A stretch of 34,129 bases of DNA from contig CAJBDJ010000067.1 in assembly GCA_903951825.1 (NCBI GenBank), forward strand, positions 1 through 34,129, written 5' to 3'. Made by a program: the position numbers and the translations under genes. Below the pieces are notes generated by a model, which worked only from the letters and a program-made list of their open reading frames with translations, ran no database searches and was not told where the DNA came from. Position 1 is the stretch's first letter; each line of letters opens with the position of its first letter. Positions 25,479-34,129 of this stretch are shown here, piece after piece. The stretch comes from an uncultured Pseudomonadota bacterium. Lineage in GTDB: Bacteria; Pseudomonadota; Gammaproteobacteria; Burkholderiales; Rhodocyclaceae.

Positions 25479-26432
25479 ATGTTATCGCGTACCGCCGACC
25501 ACCTTTTCTGGATGTCGCGCTATATCGAGCGTGCCGAAAACCTGGCTCGCCTGCTTGACGTCACCTGGCAGATGTCGCTGGTGCCGCAACCACTGGAAGT
25601 CGCCAACCAGAACTGGAAAGCGATCATCGCCCTGAATAGCCTGGAGGCGGCGTTCGAGAAAAAATACGCGACGGTCAACGCCGAAAACGTGCTGCGCTTC
25701 ATGGTCAGTGACACCGACAACTTTGCGTCGATCCACAGCTGCCTGCGCATGGCTCGCGAAAACGCCCACGCCGTGCGCGGAACCGTGACCGCCGAAATGT
25801 GGGAAACCCTGAACTCAACCTGGCTCGATGCTCGTGAAAAGACCTTCGAGCAACTCTACAACGCCGGGATTGCCGATTATTTCGAGTGGGTCAAGATGCG
25901 CTCCTCGCTGTCACGCGGAACCACCCTGGGAACCTTGCTGCAGGATGACTCCTATCATTTCATCCGTCTCGGCACCTTGCTCGAGCGAGCCGACAACACG
26001 GCACGCATTCTTGACGTGAAATACCATGTCCTGCGCCCGCACGGCGAAGAAGAGGGAGCCACCGACTTTTATCAATGGGGTGCCTTGCTGCGCTCGGTGT
26101 CGGCTTTTGAGGTCTATCGCAAGGCCTACCGCGACGTGATCACGCCGGAACGGGTCGCCGAACTTCTGATCCTGCGCAGCGACATGCCGCGCTCCTTGCA
26201 CTTCTGCATGAACGGCGTCATCAAGACCCTCGATTTGCTCGCCAACGCCCTTTCGCACGAAACCCAGCGCCAGGCCGGCATGTTGCACGCCCTTTTGCAC
26301 TACGCCCGCGTCGAAGACATTCTCGAACACGGCCTGCACGAGTGGCTGACCGATTTCATGGATCGAATTTACCTGCTCGGTAACGGTATCAGCCGGGATT
26401 TTCTGATGCCGATGGTCGAAGAATCTGCCTGA
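25479..26432 (+). CDS. Alpha-E domain protein (module 1)
   Basis: The 317-residue all-helical protein of the alpha-E family (PF04168, formerly DUF403) starts MLSRTADHLFWMSRYIERAE, with the typical LFWMSRYIERAENLARLLDV and, further in, GTLLERADNTARILDVKYH. The family is found almost only beside circularly permuted ATP-grasp proteins, as here, and is thought to support the same modification, possibly as a partner or a catalytic helical bundle; biochemical evidence is scarce. Its ATG follows the stop of the ATP-grasp gene by 2 bases. In module 2 the same domain is the C-terminal part of the fusion protein. Confidence 0.93.
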   Translation: MLSRTADHLFWMSRYIERAENLARLLDVTWQMSLVPQPLEVANQNWKAIIALNSLEAAFEKKYATVNAENVLRFMVSDTDNFASIHSCLRMARENAHAVRGTVTAEMWETLNSTWLDAREKTFEQLYNAGIADYFEWVKMRSSLSRGTTLGTLLQDDSYHFIRLGTLLERADNTARILDVKYHVLRPHGEEEGATDFYQWGALLRSVSAFEVYRKAYRDVITPERVAELLILRSDMPRSLHFCMNGVIKTLDLLANALSHETQRQAGMLHALLHYARVEDILEHGLHEWLTDFMDRIYLLGNGISRDFLMPMVEESA

Positions 26433-26450
26433 TCTCAACGGAGAATATTT

Positions 26451-29400
26451 GTGTCCATCCATGTTGCGCTGAACCACGTTACGCATTATTCCTACGATCG
26501 CTTGATCAATCTCGGGCCGCAAGTCGTTCGCCTGCGCCCTTGCCCGCATTCGCGCACACGGATCATTTCCTACTCGCTGAAAATCGGTCCGGAAACGCAT
26601 TTCATCAACTGGCAGCAGGATCCGCAGGCCAACTGGCTGGCGCGTCTGGTGTTTCCCGAGAAAACCCGCGAATTCAGGGTCGAGGTCGATCTGGTCGCCG
26701 AAATGTCGGTCATCAACCCCTTTGATTTCTTCCTTGAGCCTTATGCCGAAGAAATCCCCTTCACCTACGAAGCGTCACAGCGCCACGAGTTGGAGCCGTA
26801 TTTGCAGAAATTGCCAGCGGAGCCGACGTTTCAGGCTTACGTCGATAGCATTTCACGGGTACCGCTGCGTAGCGTCGACTTTCTCGTGGCGCTCAACGCC
26901 CGCGTCCAGCAATCCGTCGGCTACACGATACGCATGGAACCCGGCGTCCAGACGCCGGAAGAAACGCTCTGCAAAGCCTCCGGCTCCTGCCGTGACTCAG
27001 CCTGGTTGCTGGTGCAAATCCTGCGCCACCTGGGTCTCGCCGCCCGCTTTGTTTCCGGCTACCTGATCCAGTTGACCGCCGACGTCAAATCGCTCGACGG
27101 CCCCTCCGGCCCGGAGAAGGATTTCACCGATCTGCACGCCTGGTGCGAAGTCTATTTGCCGGGTGCCGGCTGGGTTGGACTTGATCCGACCTCCGGCCTT
27201 TTCGCCGGCGAAGGCCATATTCCGCTCGCCTGTACGCCCGAACCCTCATCGGCGGCGCCGGTCAGTGGCGGCATCGACGAGTGCGAAACCGAGTTCTCGC
27301 ATCACATGCAGGTAACCCGTATCTGGGAAGCACCGCGCGTCACCAAACCCTACACCGATGCACAATGGCTGGAAATCGAGGGGCTCGGGCACAAGGTCGA
27401 CGAACAGTTGCGGGCGATGGACGTGCGCCTGACGCAAGGAGGCGAACCGACTTTTGTGGCCGTCGACGACCCCGATGGCGCCGAATGGAACACCGACGCC
27501 ATGGGCCCGACCAAGCGGCTTTACGCGGCGGAAGTCTTTCATCGTTTGCGCGAAAAGTACGCCCCGCATGGCTTGATGCATTTCGGGCAGGGAAAATGGT
27601 ATCCCGGCGAGCAACTCCCGCGCTGGAGTCTGAACTGTTACTGGCGCAAGGATGGCCAGCCCATCTGGAACGATCCCAGCCTCTACGCCAATGAAAAGCG
27701 CGACTATGGCGTGACCAGCGCCCATTCGGCCGAGTTCATGAAACGCGTTGCCGAAAAACTTGATCTCGATCCGCGTTACGTTTTCCCGGCTTTTGAGGAT
27801 ATTTACTACTACATGTGGCGCGAGCGCCGCCTGCCGGGCAATGTGGATCCCTTTGATTCGCGCGTCGATGACGAACTCGAGCGAGAGCGTCTGATGCGGG
27901 TGTTCACGCAGGGCATGACCTACACCGTCGGCCACGTCTTCCCGGTCATGAAAAACGCCGCCGGCCGGTGGCAGACCGGACCCTGGTTCCTGCGCTCCGA
28001 GCGCTGCTACCTGTTTCCCGGCGATTCCGCCATGGGCTATCGGCTACCCCTTGACTCCCAGCCTTGGGCGGCAAAGGCCGATTATCCGTACATAAATCCG
28101 CCCGACCCGGCGCAGCCGGTTGCCACCCTGCGCAGCCATGCCGAAATTCGCCGCCAGTTCGCCCGTGCCTCGACGTTGACCGCCGGTGATGGCGCTTCGC
28201 TCAACGCTCAGGCCGCTTCGCTGGCCGCCGGGCAGGATGCCGGTGAGCAAGATGCCGGCGACGGTAATCAGCCGCACCCCGATCAGCAGCCCTCGGCCAA
28301 GCAATCCGCCGGCTGGGTCACGCGCATGGCGATGTCGGCTGAACCGCGTGCCGGCAAGCTTTATATTTTCATGCCGCCAACGACGACGCTGGACGATTAT
28401 CTGGAATTGGTGACCGCCGTCGAGTTGACCGCCGAAGAGATGCATCTGCCAATCATTCTCGAAGGCTACGAACCGCCGTCCGATCCCCGCCTGACCAGCT
28501 TCCGCGTGACGCCCGACCCCGGTGTCATCGAAGTCAATATTCATCCGGCGCATGGCTGGGATCAACTGGTCGAGCAAACCACCCATCTTTACGACGTGGC
28601 GCATGTGTCGCGTCTGACCACCGAGAAGTTCATGGTTGACGGCCGGCACACCGGCACCGGTGGCGGCAACCACTTTGTCCTTGGTGGCGCCACACCGGGC
28701 GATTCACCCTTCCTCCGCCGCCCCGACTTGCTGCGCAGCCTGGTGGCCTACTGGCACAACCACCCTAGCCTTTCGTACCTCTTTTCCGGCCTGTTCATCG
28801 GCCCGACCAGCCAGGCACCGCGCGTTGACGAAGCGCGCAACGACAGTCTTTACGAGCTGGAAATCGCCTTCAGCCAGATTCCGCCCGTCGGTGACTACAT
28901 TCCGCCCTGGCTGGTTGACCGCGTCCTGCGCAATCTGCTGACCGATGTCACCGGCAATACCCATCGCTCCGAATTCTGCATCGACAAACTCTTTTCACCG
29001 GACGGCCCGACCGGACGCCTCGGCCTGCTTGAGTTGCGCGCCTTCGAGATGCCACCGCATGCCCGCATGTCGCTCACCCAACAGTTACTCTTGCGTTCCC
29101 TGATCGCCCGCTTCTGGGAAGAACCCTACAACCCGCCGCGTCTGGCGCGCTGGGGAACCGAGTTGCACGACCGCTTCATGCTGCCGCATTTCGTCGAGCA
29201 GGATTTCCGCGATGTCATGGAAGAAATGCAGTTGGCCGGCTTTCCGATTCAGGCCGAATGGTTTGCTCCGCACTTTGAGTTCCGTTTCCCGAAATACGGC
29301 GATTTCACGGTCAAGGGCATTGAATTCGAACTGCGTCACGCGCTTGAACCGTGGCACGTCATGGGCGAAGAAGGCTCGCCGGGTGGCACGGTGCGTTATG

Positions 29401-29825
29401 TCGATTCATCGGTCGAGCGCGTTCAGGTGAAGATCAAGGGCATGGCGCCGGATCGTTACGTCCTGACTTGCAACGGGGTCGCCGTCCCGCTGCAGAATAC
29501 CGGCACCAATGGCGAATTCGTCGCCGGCGTTCGCTATCGTGCCTGGCAGCCGCCGTCTTGCCTGCATCCGACCATCGGTGTCGATGCGCCGCTGGTCTTC
29601 GACATTGTCGATACCTGGATGCAGCGTTCGCTCGGTGGTTGTCAGTACCATGTCGCCCATCCCGGCGGACGCAGCTTTGATACCTGTCCGGTCAATGCCT
29701 TTGAAGCCGAAAGCCGTCGTCTGGCACGCTTCTTCCGCTTCGGTCACACACCGGGCAGAATCTCGGCGACAGCACCGGAGTTCAGCACCGAACACCCGTT
29801 TACGCTAGACTTGCGCCGTTTTTAA
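26451..29825 (+). CDS. Transglutaminase-like / DUF2126 protein, 1124 residues (module 1)
   Basis: This very long protein has three parts. Residues about 4-85 are a bacterial transglutaminase N-terminal region (HVALNHVTHYSYDRLINLGP). A papain-like transglutaminase core at about 150-250 has C180 (SGSCRDSAWLL), H229 (DLHAWCEVYLPG) and the DPTSG aspartate near 244. The remainder, about 300-1120, is DUF2126 (marks: RLTQGGEPTFVAVDDPDGAEW, GKWYPGEQLPRW, TGGGNHFVLGG and PHFEFRFPKYG). A hydrophilic Ala/Gln/Asp linker spans about 575-625. No signal peptide is seen. Family genes accompany ATP-grasp/alpha-E genes and probably cleave or transfer the amide bond these form. The start is GTG 26451, with GGAGAA upstream. 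Confidence 0.93.
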   Translation: MSIHVALNHVTHYSYDRLINLGPQVVRLRPCPHSRTRIISYSLKIGPETHFINWQQDPQANWLARLVFPEKTREFRVEVDLVAEMSVINPFDFFLEPYAEEIPFTYEASQRHELEPYLQKLPAEPTFQAYVDSISRVPLRSVDFLVALNARVQQSVGYTIRMEPGVQTPEETLCKASGSCRDSAWLLVQILRHLGLAARFVSGYLIQLTADVKSLDGPSGPEKDFTDLHAWCEVYLPGAGWVGLDPTSGLFAGEGHIPLACTPEPSSAAPVSGGIDECETEFSHHMQVTRIWEAPRVTKPYTDAQWLEIEGLGHKVDEQLRAMDVRLTQGGEPTFVAVDDPDGAEWNTDAMGPTKRLYAAEVFHRLREKYAPHGLMHFGQGKWYPGEQLPRWSLNCYWRKDGQPIWNDPSLYANEKRDYGVTSAHSAEFMKRVAEKLDLDPRYVFPAFEDIYYYMWRERRLPGNVDPFDSRVDDELERERLMRVFTQGMTYTVGHVFPVMKNAAGRWQTGPWFLRSERCYLFPGDSAMGYRLPLDSQPWAAKADYPYINPPDPAQPVATLRSHAEIRRQFARASTLTAGDGASLNAQAASLAAGQDAGEQDAGDGNQPHPDQQPSAKQSAGWVTRMAMSAEPRAGKLYIFMPPTTTLDDYLELVTAVELTAEEMHLPIILEGYEPPSDPRLTSFRVTPDPGVIEVNIHPAHGWDQLVEQTTHLYDVAHVSRLTTEKFMVDGRHTGTGGGNHFVLGGATPGDSPFLRRPDLLRSLVAYWHNHPSLSYLFSGLFIGPTSQAPRVDEARNDSLYELEIAFSQIPPVGDYIPPWLVDRVLRNLLTDVTGNTHRSEFCIDKLFSPDGPTGRLGLLELRAFEMPPHARMSLTQQLLLRSLIARFWEEPYNPPRLARWGTELHDRFMLPHFVEQDFRDVMEEMQLAGFPIQAEWFAPHFEFRFPKYGDFTVKGIEFELRHALEPWHVMGEEGSPGGTVRYVDSSVERVQVKIKGMAPDRYVLTCNGVAVPLQNTGTNGEFVAGVRYRAWQPPSCLHPTIGVDAPLVFDIVDTWMQRSLGGCQYHVAHPGGRSFDTCPVNAFEAESRRLARFFRFGHTPGRISATAPEFSTEHPFTLDLRRF

Positions 29826-29848
29826 CCGGCACCTTGCAAGCAAGGCCT

Positions 29849-29870
29849 GTGCCCCGCCATGGCGGGGCAC
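29849..29870. repeat. Perfect 22-nt palindrome between the two modules
   Basis: The bases GTGCCCCGCCA and their exact complement make a fully symmetric palindrome centred on CCATGG, 24 bases after the module 1 stop. It could fold into a 9-10 bp GC hairpin acting as a pause or attenuator, or be a protein-binding site. The ATG in its centre (29859) is in frame with the next gene but would be buried, so it is unlikely to be the start. Confidence 0.8.
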
Positions 29871-29903
29871 TTGTCTGTTGTGCAAAACGTAAACTCAGGC
29901 GTC

Positions 29904-32423
29904 ATGGCTCGCACCCTCCTCGCTATTTATCCGCAAAGCCCCCGACGCTATGACGAAATGTTGATGTCGGATGGGGAAGTGCGTCCGCACTGGAAAAAAT
30001 TCTTCGACCACATCGGTCAGGTGGCGCCCGACGAAATGCGCCGGCGACTGGCCTTCGTCGACCGACGCATCCAGGAAAATGGGGTCACCTACAACGTTTA
30101 TGCTGACCCCAGCGGCGCTGATCGGCCTTGGGCACTTGACCCGCTACCGCTGATCATCCCGCCCGACGAGTGGCTCAAGGTATCGGCGGCGGTCGCCCAG
30201 CGTGCGAAGGTTCTCAATGCCATGCTGGCCGATCTTTATGGCGAGCAAAAATTGCTTGCCGACGGCCTCTTGCCGCCATCGCTGGTTTTTGGCCAGCACG
30301 GATTTCTATGGCCGTGCCACGGCATCAAGCCGGTCGGTGGCACTTGGTTGCACAACTATGCGGTGGACTTGGCGCGCTCGCCGGACGGCAAATGGTGGGT
30401 CATCGCCGATCGCACTCAGGCACCTTCCGGGGCGGGTTACGCGCTGGAGAACCGGCTGATCGTTTCGCAGGTCTTTCAGGACATGTTCCGCGACCTCAAC
30501 GTCCAGCATCTCGCCGATTTTTTCCATGATCAACAAGATGGCCTGGCGGCAATCGCTCCGCTCGATGGCGACGAGCAGCCCCACATCGTTTTGTTGACGC
30601 CGGGTCCCTACAACGAAACCTATTTCGAGCACGCTTATTTATCGCGCTATCTGGGTTTCCCGCTGGTTGAAGGCCAGGATTTGACCGTCCGTGGTGACAC
30701 CCTGTATCTCAAAACCCTGCACGGTCTTGAGCGGGTGCATGTCATCCTCCGCCGCCAGGATGATGACTACTGCGATCCGCTTGAACTGCGCGGCGCTTCG
30801 GCGCTGGGGATTCCCGGCCTGCTCAATGTGATTCGGGCCGGCCGTGTGGCCGTGGCCAATGCACTGGGAAGCGGGATGCTCGCCTCGGGTGCGATCATGG
30901 GATTTCTGCCGGCGATTTGCCGCAAGTTGTTTGCCGAAGAATTGCTGATGCCCTCGGTTGGCACCTGGTGGTGTGGCGAAAAACCGGCGCTGAAGTACGT
31001 CAAGAAGAATTTTGATGACCTCGTGATCAAGCCGGCTTACCCCACTCAGCGGATGGATCCGGTTTTTGGCAATGAACTCAAAGGGGCTGCACGCCTTGAA
31101 ATGTTGCAGCGCATTGAGGCACGGCCACATGCTTATGTCGCTCAGGAAATGGTCAATCTCTCGCAAGCGCCGACCTGGAGTCGCTCGCACGAGCGTCGCC
31201 TGCTGGCTCGGCCGGTCGGCCTGCGCGCCTACGCGGTGGCGACCGGCAGCGGCTATTCAGTGATGCCGGGTGGCCTGGCGCGTGTCGCGACGGGTGCCAA
31301 CACCCGCATCATCTCGATGCAGCGCGGTGGCGCCTCGAAGGATGCCTGGGTGTTGACCGATGGCCCGGTCAGCGCCTTTACCATGCTCAAACCATCGATT
31401 GCCGTGCGCGATCTGGTGCGCGAAGGATCCAACCTGAGTTCGCGGGTGGTTGAGAATCTGTTCTGGCTGGGGCGTTATTCCGAGCGTTTTGATGACAGCG
31501 CCCGTTTGCTGCGCGTTGCGCTCAGCCGGCTGGTTGAAGCCGGCGGTGGACGCACTCCGATCGTCGCCAGCATTCTCGATCTGGGCAAACACCTGGGCGT
31601 CCTGCCCAAACCGGAAGAAGACACGCCGGTTATCGAAGGCTCCGACCATGTGTTGCTTGAGGCTATCTATGACCCCAAGCAGCCAGGTAGCCTGGCCGGC
31701 AATATTCGCAGCCTGCTGTGGTCGGCCACCCACGTTCGCGAACGTCTGTCGCTCGATCACTGGCATTCCCTGAACCGCCTGCAGCGCGATCAGCAGGCTG
31801 CCCTCAAGATGCACCCGACGCTTACCGAAGCGATTGCCTTCCTCGACCGTGTATTGGGCGTATCGTCGTCGCTGACCGGTTTTGCAATGGACAACATGAC
31901 GCGCGACGATGGCTGGCGCTTTCTGATCATCGGCCGCAATCTCGAACGGCTGTCCTTTCTCTCCAACACTATCGCCCAGTTCATTCGCATGCCGAAGACC
32001 CATGCGCCGGGCAACCTAGAGTGGCTGCTGGAACTCTCGGATTCGATCATTACCTATCGCTCGCGCTACTCTCGTCTCCCCGAATTACTGCCGGTACTCG
32101 ACCTGCTGGTTTTTGACGACAGCAACCCGCACGGCGTCATCTTTCAGGCCAGCATGTTGAGTCGCTACCTTGAGCGCATGGCGCGCGAACTTGACGACTA
32201 CAGCGACAGCAATCTGCCTGATTTGCTGAGTCGCTTGCGCGCGTTTGATCTTTCCTCGCTGGAAGACATTCCCCTCGGTGAGTATGCCGATTCGCCCGCC
32301 TGCCTTGAATTGGCGACCTTGCTTGGTGAACTGGATCGCTCGGCGGTGAAAATTTCGGAGTGGCTGGGGATGCGCTATTTCACCCATGTCGACGATGTCA
32401 GTCGGCAAACCATGGCACTGTGA
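29904..32423 (+). CDS. Circularly permuted ATP-grasp fused to alpha-E domain (module 2)
   Basis: The single chain of 839 residues combines what module 1 encodes as two genes. The ATP-grasp part (about 1-505) has YDEMLMSDGEVRPHW, LFGEQ-like LYGEQKLLADGLLP, WVIADRTQAPSGAGYALEN, LTPGPYNETYFEHAYL and RQDDDYCDPLELRG. From about 512 the alpha-E domain begins (VVENLFWLGRYSERFDDSARL). The fused form is widespread in proteobacteria. The start at ATG 29904 (MARTLLAIYP) is preferred to ATG 29859, which is the centre of a hairpin. The stop is 2 bases before the next transglutaminase gene. Substrate is unknown. Confidence 0.92.
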   Translation: MARTLLAIYPQSPRRYDEMLMSDGEVRPHWKKFFDHIGQVAPDEMRRRLAFVDRRIQENGVTYNVYADPSGADRPWALDPLPLIIPPDEWLKVSAAVAQRAKVLNAMLADLYGEQKLLADGLLPPSLVFGQHGFLWPCHGIKPVGGTWLHNYAVDLARSPDGKWWVIADRTQAPSGAGYALENRLIVSQVFQDMFRDLNVQHLADFFHDQQDGLAAIAPLDGDEQPHIVLLTPGPYNETYFEHAYLSRYLGFPLVEGQDLTVRGDTLYLKTLHGLERVHVILRRQDDDYCDPLELRGASALGIPGLLNVIRAGRVAVANALGSGMLASGAIMGFLPAICRKLFAEELLMPSVGTWWCGEKPALKYVKKNFDDLVIKPAYPTQRMDPVFGNELKGAARLEMLQRIEARPHAYVAQEMVNLSQAPTWSRSHERRLLARPVGLRAYAVATGSGYSVMPGGLARVATGANTRIISMQRGGASKDAWVLTDGPVSAFTMLKPSIAVRDLVREGSNLSSRVVENLFWLGRYSERFDDSARLLRVALSRLVEAGGGRTPIVASILDLGKHLGVLPKPEEDTPVIEGSDHVLLEAIYDPKQPGSLAGNIRSLLWSATHVRERLSLDHWHSLNRLQRDQQAALKMHPTLTEAIAFLDRVLGVSSSLTGFAMDNMTRDDGWRFLIIGRNLERLSFLSNTIAQFIRMPKTHAPGNLEWLLELSDSIITYRSRYSRLPELLPVLDLLVFDDSNPHGVIFQASMLSRYLERMARELDDYSDSNLPDLLSRLRAFDLSSLEDIPLGEYADSPACLELATLLGELDRSAVKISEWLGMRYFTHVDDVSRQTMAL

Positions 32424-32425
32424 TC

Positions 32426-33397
32426 ATGGAAAAAACGCCGCTTCGTTACCATGTGCTGCACCAGACTTCCTACGACTATGGTGGCAATGTCTCGCTGTCG
32501 CAGCAGCAGCTTCACTTGTCACCGCGCACTCTTGCCTGGCAGCGTATCGTCGAGCAGCATATCGAAGTGACACCGACCCCAACCTGGCGACGCGATGGTG
32601 ACGATGCCTTCGGTAATCCGGTGAGCTGGATCGCCTTCCATGTGCCGCACGACAGCTTGCGGATCAGTTCGGCAATGACGGTTGAGGTCACACCGCACCT
32701 CCCTGAACATCTCGACACTTCGATGCCCTGGGAGGCGTTGCGCGACCGCCTGGCCTACACGGCGGTGCCGCCCGAACCGGAAGACCTTGAGGCAACGCGC
32801 TTTCTTTTCGAGAGTGCGCACGTTCGCATCAAGCACGAGCTGACCGAATATGCCGGCGACTGCTTCCCGCCCGGCACGCCGGTGCTGGTCGGCGCGCAGG
32901 CCTTGATGGCAAAAATATTCAGCGAATTCAAATTTGACCCTGAGGCCACCACCGTATCGACGCCGGTCATGGAAGTCCTCGAAAAGAAGCGTGGCGTATG
33001 TCAGGATTTCGCCCACCTGATGATCGCCTGCCTGCGCGCACAGGGCCTCGCGGCACGTTACGTCAGCGGCTATCTGCTGACCCGCCCGCCACCGGGCAAG
33101 CCGCGCCTGATCGGTGCCGATGCCTCGCACGCCTGGGTCTCGGTCTATGCGCCGGGCTTTGGTGATAACTGGGTCGACTTTGATCCAACCAACAATCTCC
33201 TGCCCGATACCGAGCACATCACCATCGCCGTCGGCCGCGATTTTGGCGACATTTCGCCGCTGCGCGGCATCATCCTCGGCGGCGGCGGTGCCGAGCCGGA
33301 GGTTGAAGTGACCGTCACGCCACTCGATGAGGAAGCGCTGCCGGAAGGACTTGAAGCCTTGTTACCCAAACTGCCGGAGTCGGCAGAGAAGCCCTGA
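32426..33397 (+). CDS. Transglutaminase-like cysteine peptidase family protein (module 2)
   Basis: The 323-residue protein has a bacterial transglutaminase N-terminal region (about 5-90) and the core at about 160-260, with C192 (KRGVCQDFAHLMIACLRAQG), H235 (DASHAWVSVYAPG) and an Asp in VDFDPTNN. The acidic C-terminal tail contains several Glu-Pro-rich turns. No signal peptide is visible. Unlike the module 1 partner it lacks DUF2126. It starts 2 bases after the fusion gene; the following flavoprotein ATG overlaps its TGA, so the genes are probably translated together. Activity may be hydrolysis of amide bonds rather than crosslinking; that is inference. Confidence 0.93.
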   Translation: MEKTPLRYHVLHQTSYDYGGNVSLSQQQLHLSPRTLAWQRIVEQHIEVTPTPTWRRDGDDAFGNPVSWIAFHVPHDSLRISSAMTVEVTPHLPEHLDTSMPWEALRDRLAYTAVPPEPEDLEATRFLFESAHVRIKHELTEYAGDCFPPGTPVLVGAQALMAKIFSEFKFDPEATTVSTPVMEVLEKKRGVCQDFAHLMIACLRAQGLAARYVSGYLLTRPPPGKPRLIGADASHAWVSVYAPGFGDNWVDFDPTNNLLPDTEHITIAVGRDFGDISPLRGIILGGGGAEPEVEVTVTPLDEEALPEGLEALLPKLPESAEKP

Positions 33398-34020
33398 TGT
33401 CGCGGGTAGCCATCATCGGCGGCGGCCCGGCCGGGTTGATGGCAGCAGAGCAACTGGCTACGCTCGACGGCGTCAATGTCGATATTTTTGATGCCATGCC
33501 TTCGGTTGGGCGAAAGTTCCTGATCGCCGGCAAAGGCGGCATGAACATCACGCATAGCGAGCCGCTGGCGGCATTTACCACGCGCTATGGCCAGCGAGCT
33601 GCGCAGATTGCCCCCTTGCTGGCGGCCTTTGGCCCCGATGAGTTACGCCAGTGGATTGCCGGCCTCGGCATTGCAACTTTTGTCGGAACCTCCGGCCGGG
33701 TCTTCCCGACCGACATGAAGGCCGCCCCATTGTTGCGTGCCTGGCTGCTTCGCTTGCGTTCAGCCGGGGTGCGCTTCCATGTGCGGCATCGCTGGCTGGG
33801 CTGGCGGGACGACGGCCGCTTGCGGTTTGCGACTCCGGAGGGTGAAGGGGTAATCCAAGCCGACCAGGTCATTCTGGCTCTGGGCGGTGCCAGTTGGGCC
33901 AGGTTGGGCTCAGATGGTGCCTGGGTGCCTTTGCTTTCTGAACGCAAGGTCGCTGTATCTCCCCTGCGCCCGAGCAATTGCGGATTCGATGTCGCCTGGA
34001 GTTGTCAGCAGCGGATGTAA
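33397..34020 (+). pseudogene. BaiN/HI0933-type flavoprotein, truncated by IS21-family insertion
   Basis: The frame starts with a Rossmann motif (VAIIGGGPAGLMAAEQL) and the family signature VGRKFLIAGKGGMNITHSEP, followed by GRVFPTDMKA, as in NAD(P)/FAD-dependent oxidoreductases of the HI0933/BaiN family. Complete members are about 390-420 residues; here the frame stops after 207. The family sequence runs to LRPSNCGFDVAWS, after which CQQRM and a stop are read from the IS end. The C-terminal half, with part of the FAD site and the middle domain, is missing, so activity is unlikely. The ATG overlaps the preceding TGA by one base. Confidence 0.87.
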
Positions 34021-34129
34021 ATTGATACAGGCCAGCGATTGAAAGTTGATACACCGAGTTGAGAGAAGATCGGCGGATTTGAGGCGCCGGTGATCACGAA
34101 CGAGGTGTATATGGAAATCGAAGTATTAA
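34003..34129 (+). mobile_element. IS21-family insertion sequence, left end (partial)
   Basis: Sequence after the break in the flavoprotein gene is non-coding for about 70 bases and then opens the istA frame. It has the multiple terminal repeats typical of IS21: TTGATACA at 34022-34029 and 34046-34053, 24 bases apart. The outer boundary is uncertain: TG at 34003 (right after the last conserved flavoprotein codon) or TG at 34016. The element continues beyond the window. Confidence 0.75.
34090..34129 (+). CDS. istA: IS21-family transposase IstA, N-terminal fragment
   Basis: Thirteen codons are visible, MITNEVYMEIEVL, from GTG 34090, with GAGG at 34081-34084 as ribosome binding site. ATG 34111 is an alternative start. 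The peptide matches the beginning of IstA, the DDE transposase of IS21-type elements, but so few residues are available that the call rests mainly on the terminal repeats ahead of it. Confidence 0.65.
   Translation, partial: MITNEVYMEIEVL

Noticed and set aside
29859..29903. Upstream ATG start for the ATP-grasp/alpha-E fusion
   Set aside because: The ATG is the centre of a perfect palindrome and the 15 extra residues are not like the family N-terminus.
34022..34053. TTGATACA repeats as a CRISPR or iteron array
   Set aside because: Only two copies, in the position and orientation of IS21 terminal repeats, with istA following.

Overview
The window reads as a chromosomal segment of a betaproteobacterium, most likely of the Rhodocyclales (Dechloromonas/Azonexus/Accumulibacter-like). 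The grounds are GC-rich coding with 'GCC/GGC' bias, the ribF-ileS-lspA-fkpB-ispH order followed by rpsT, the betaproteobacterial markers PhaR, DUF3579 and DUF2788, and a BktB-like thiolase. Taxonomy is inference from gene content only.

Layout. 1-141: outward-facing end of an IS3-family element (start of its orfA), inserted into a phage-type gene of which only the C-terminal 276 codons remain (to 985). 1001-1127: tRNA-Pro(GGG) on the minus strand with its terminator. 1215-3450: trmJ and suhB (divergent), then phaR, the polyhydroxyalkanoate regulator. 3586-7921: a minus-strand two-gene signalling operon: an NCS1-type permease fused to a cysteine-rich segment, a histidine kinase and a receiver, overlapping a REC-LuxR response regulator. 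8175-13780: the ribF-ileS-lspA-fkpB-ispH operon. 13897-15519: rpsT, a DUF3579 gene and an orphan ParA. 15658-20130: argD-argF-argG followed by DUF2788, ppnP and yajQ. 20192-23867: a glutamine amidotransferase divergent from a retropepsin-like protease, a small unknown gene, a Nudix CoA pyrophosphatase, and a thiolase with a long structured leader.

24064-33397 is the most unusual region. It holds two paralogous modules in tandem: (1) circularly permuted ATP-grasp, alpha-E protein and a 1124-residue transglutaminase-DUF2126 protein; (2) a single-chain ATP-grasp/alpha-E fusion followed by a shorter transglutaminase-like protein. Such genes are predicted to form an amide-bond forming/cleaving peptide system, often associated with the proteasome-like peptidase Anbu. 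No Anbu gene lies in this window. The products are unknown.

33397-34129: a BaiN/HI0933-type flavoprotein gene cut roughly in half by the end of an IS21-family element whose istA begins at the window edge. Both ends of the window therefore lie inside insertion sequences, which suggests that it is an assembly contig broken at repeats. How the arginine, isoprenoid and PHA genes relate to the ATP-grasp cluster is not evident; most of the rest is housekeeping. No gap without a gene exceeds 300 bases.
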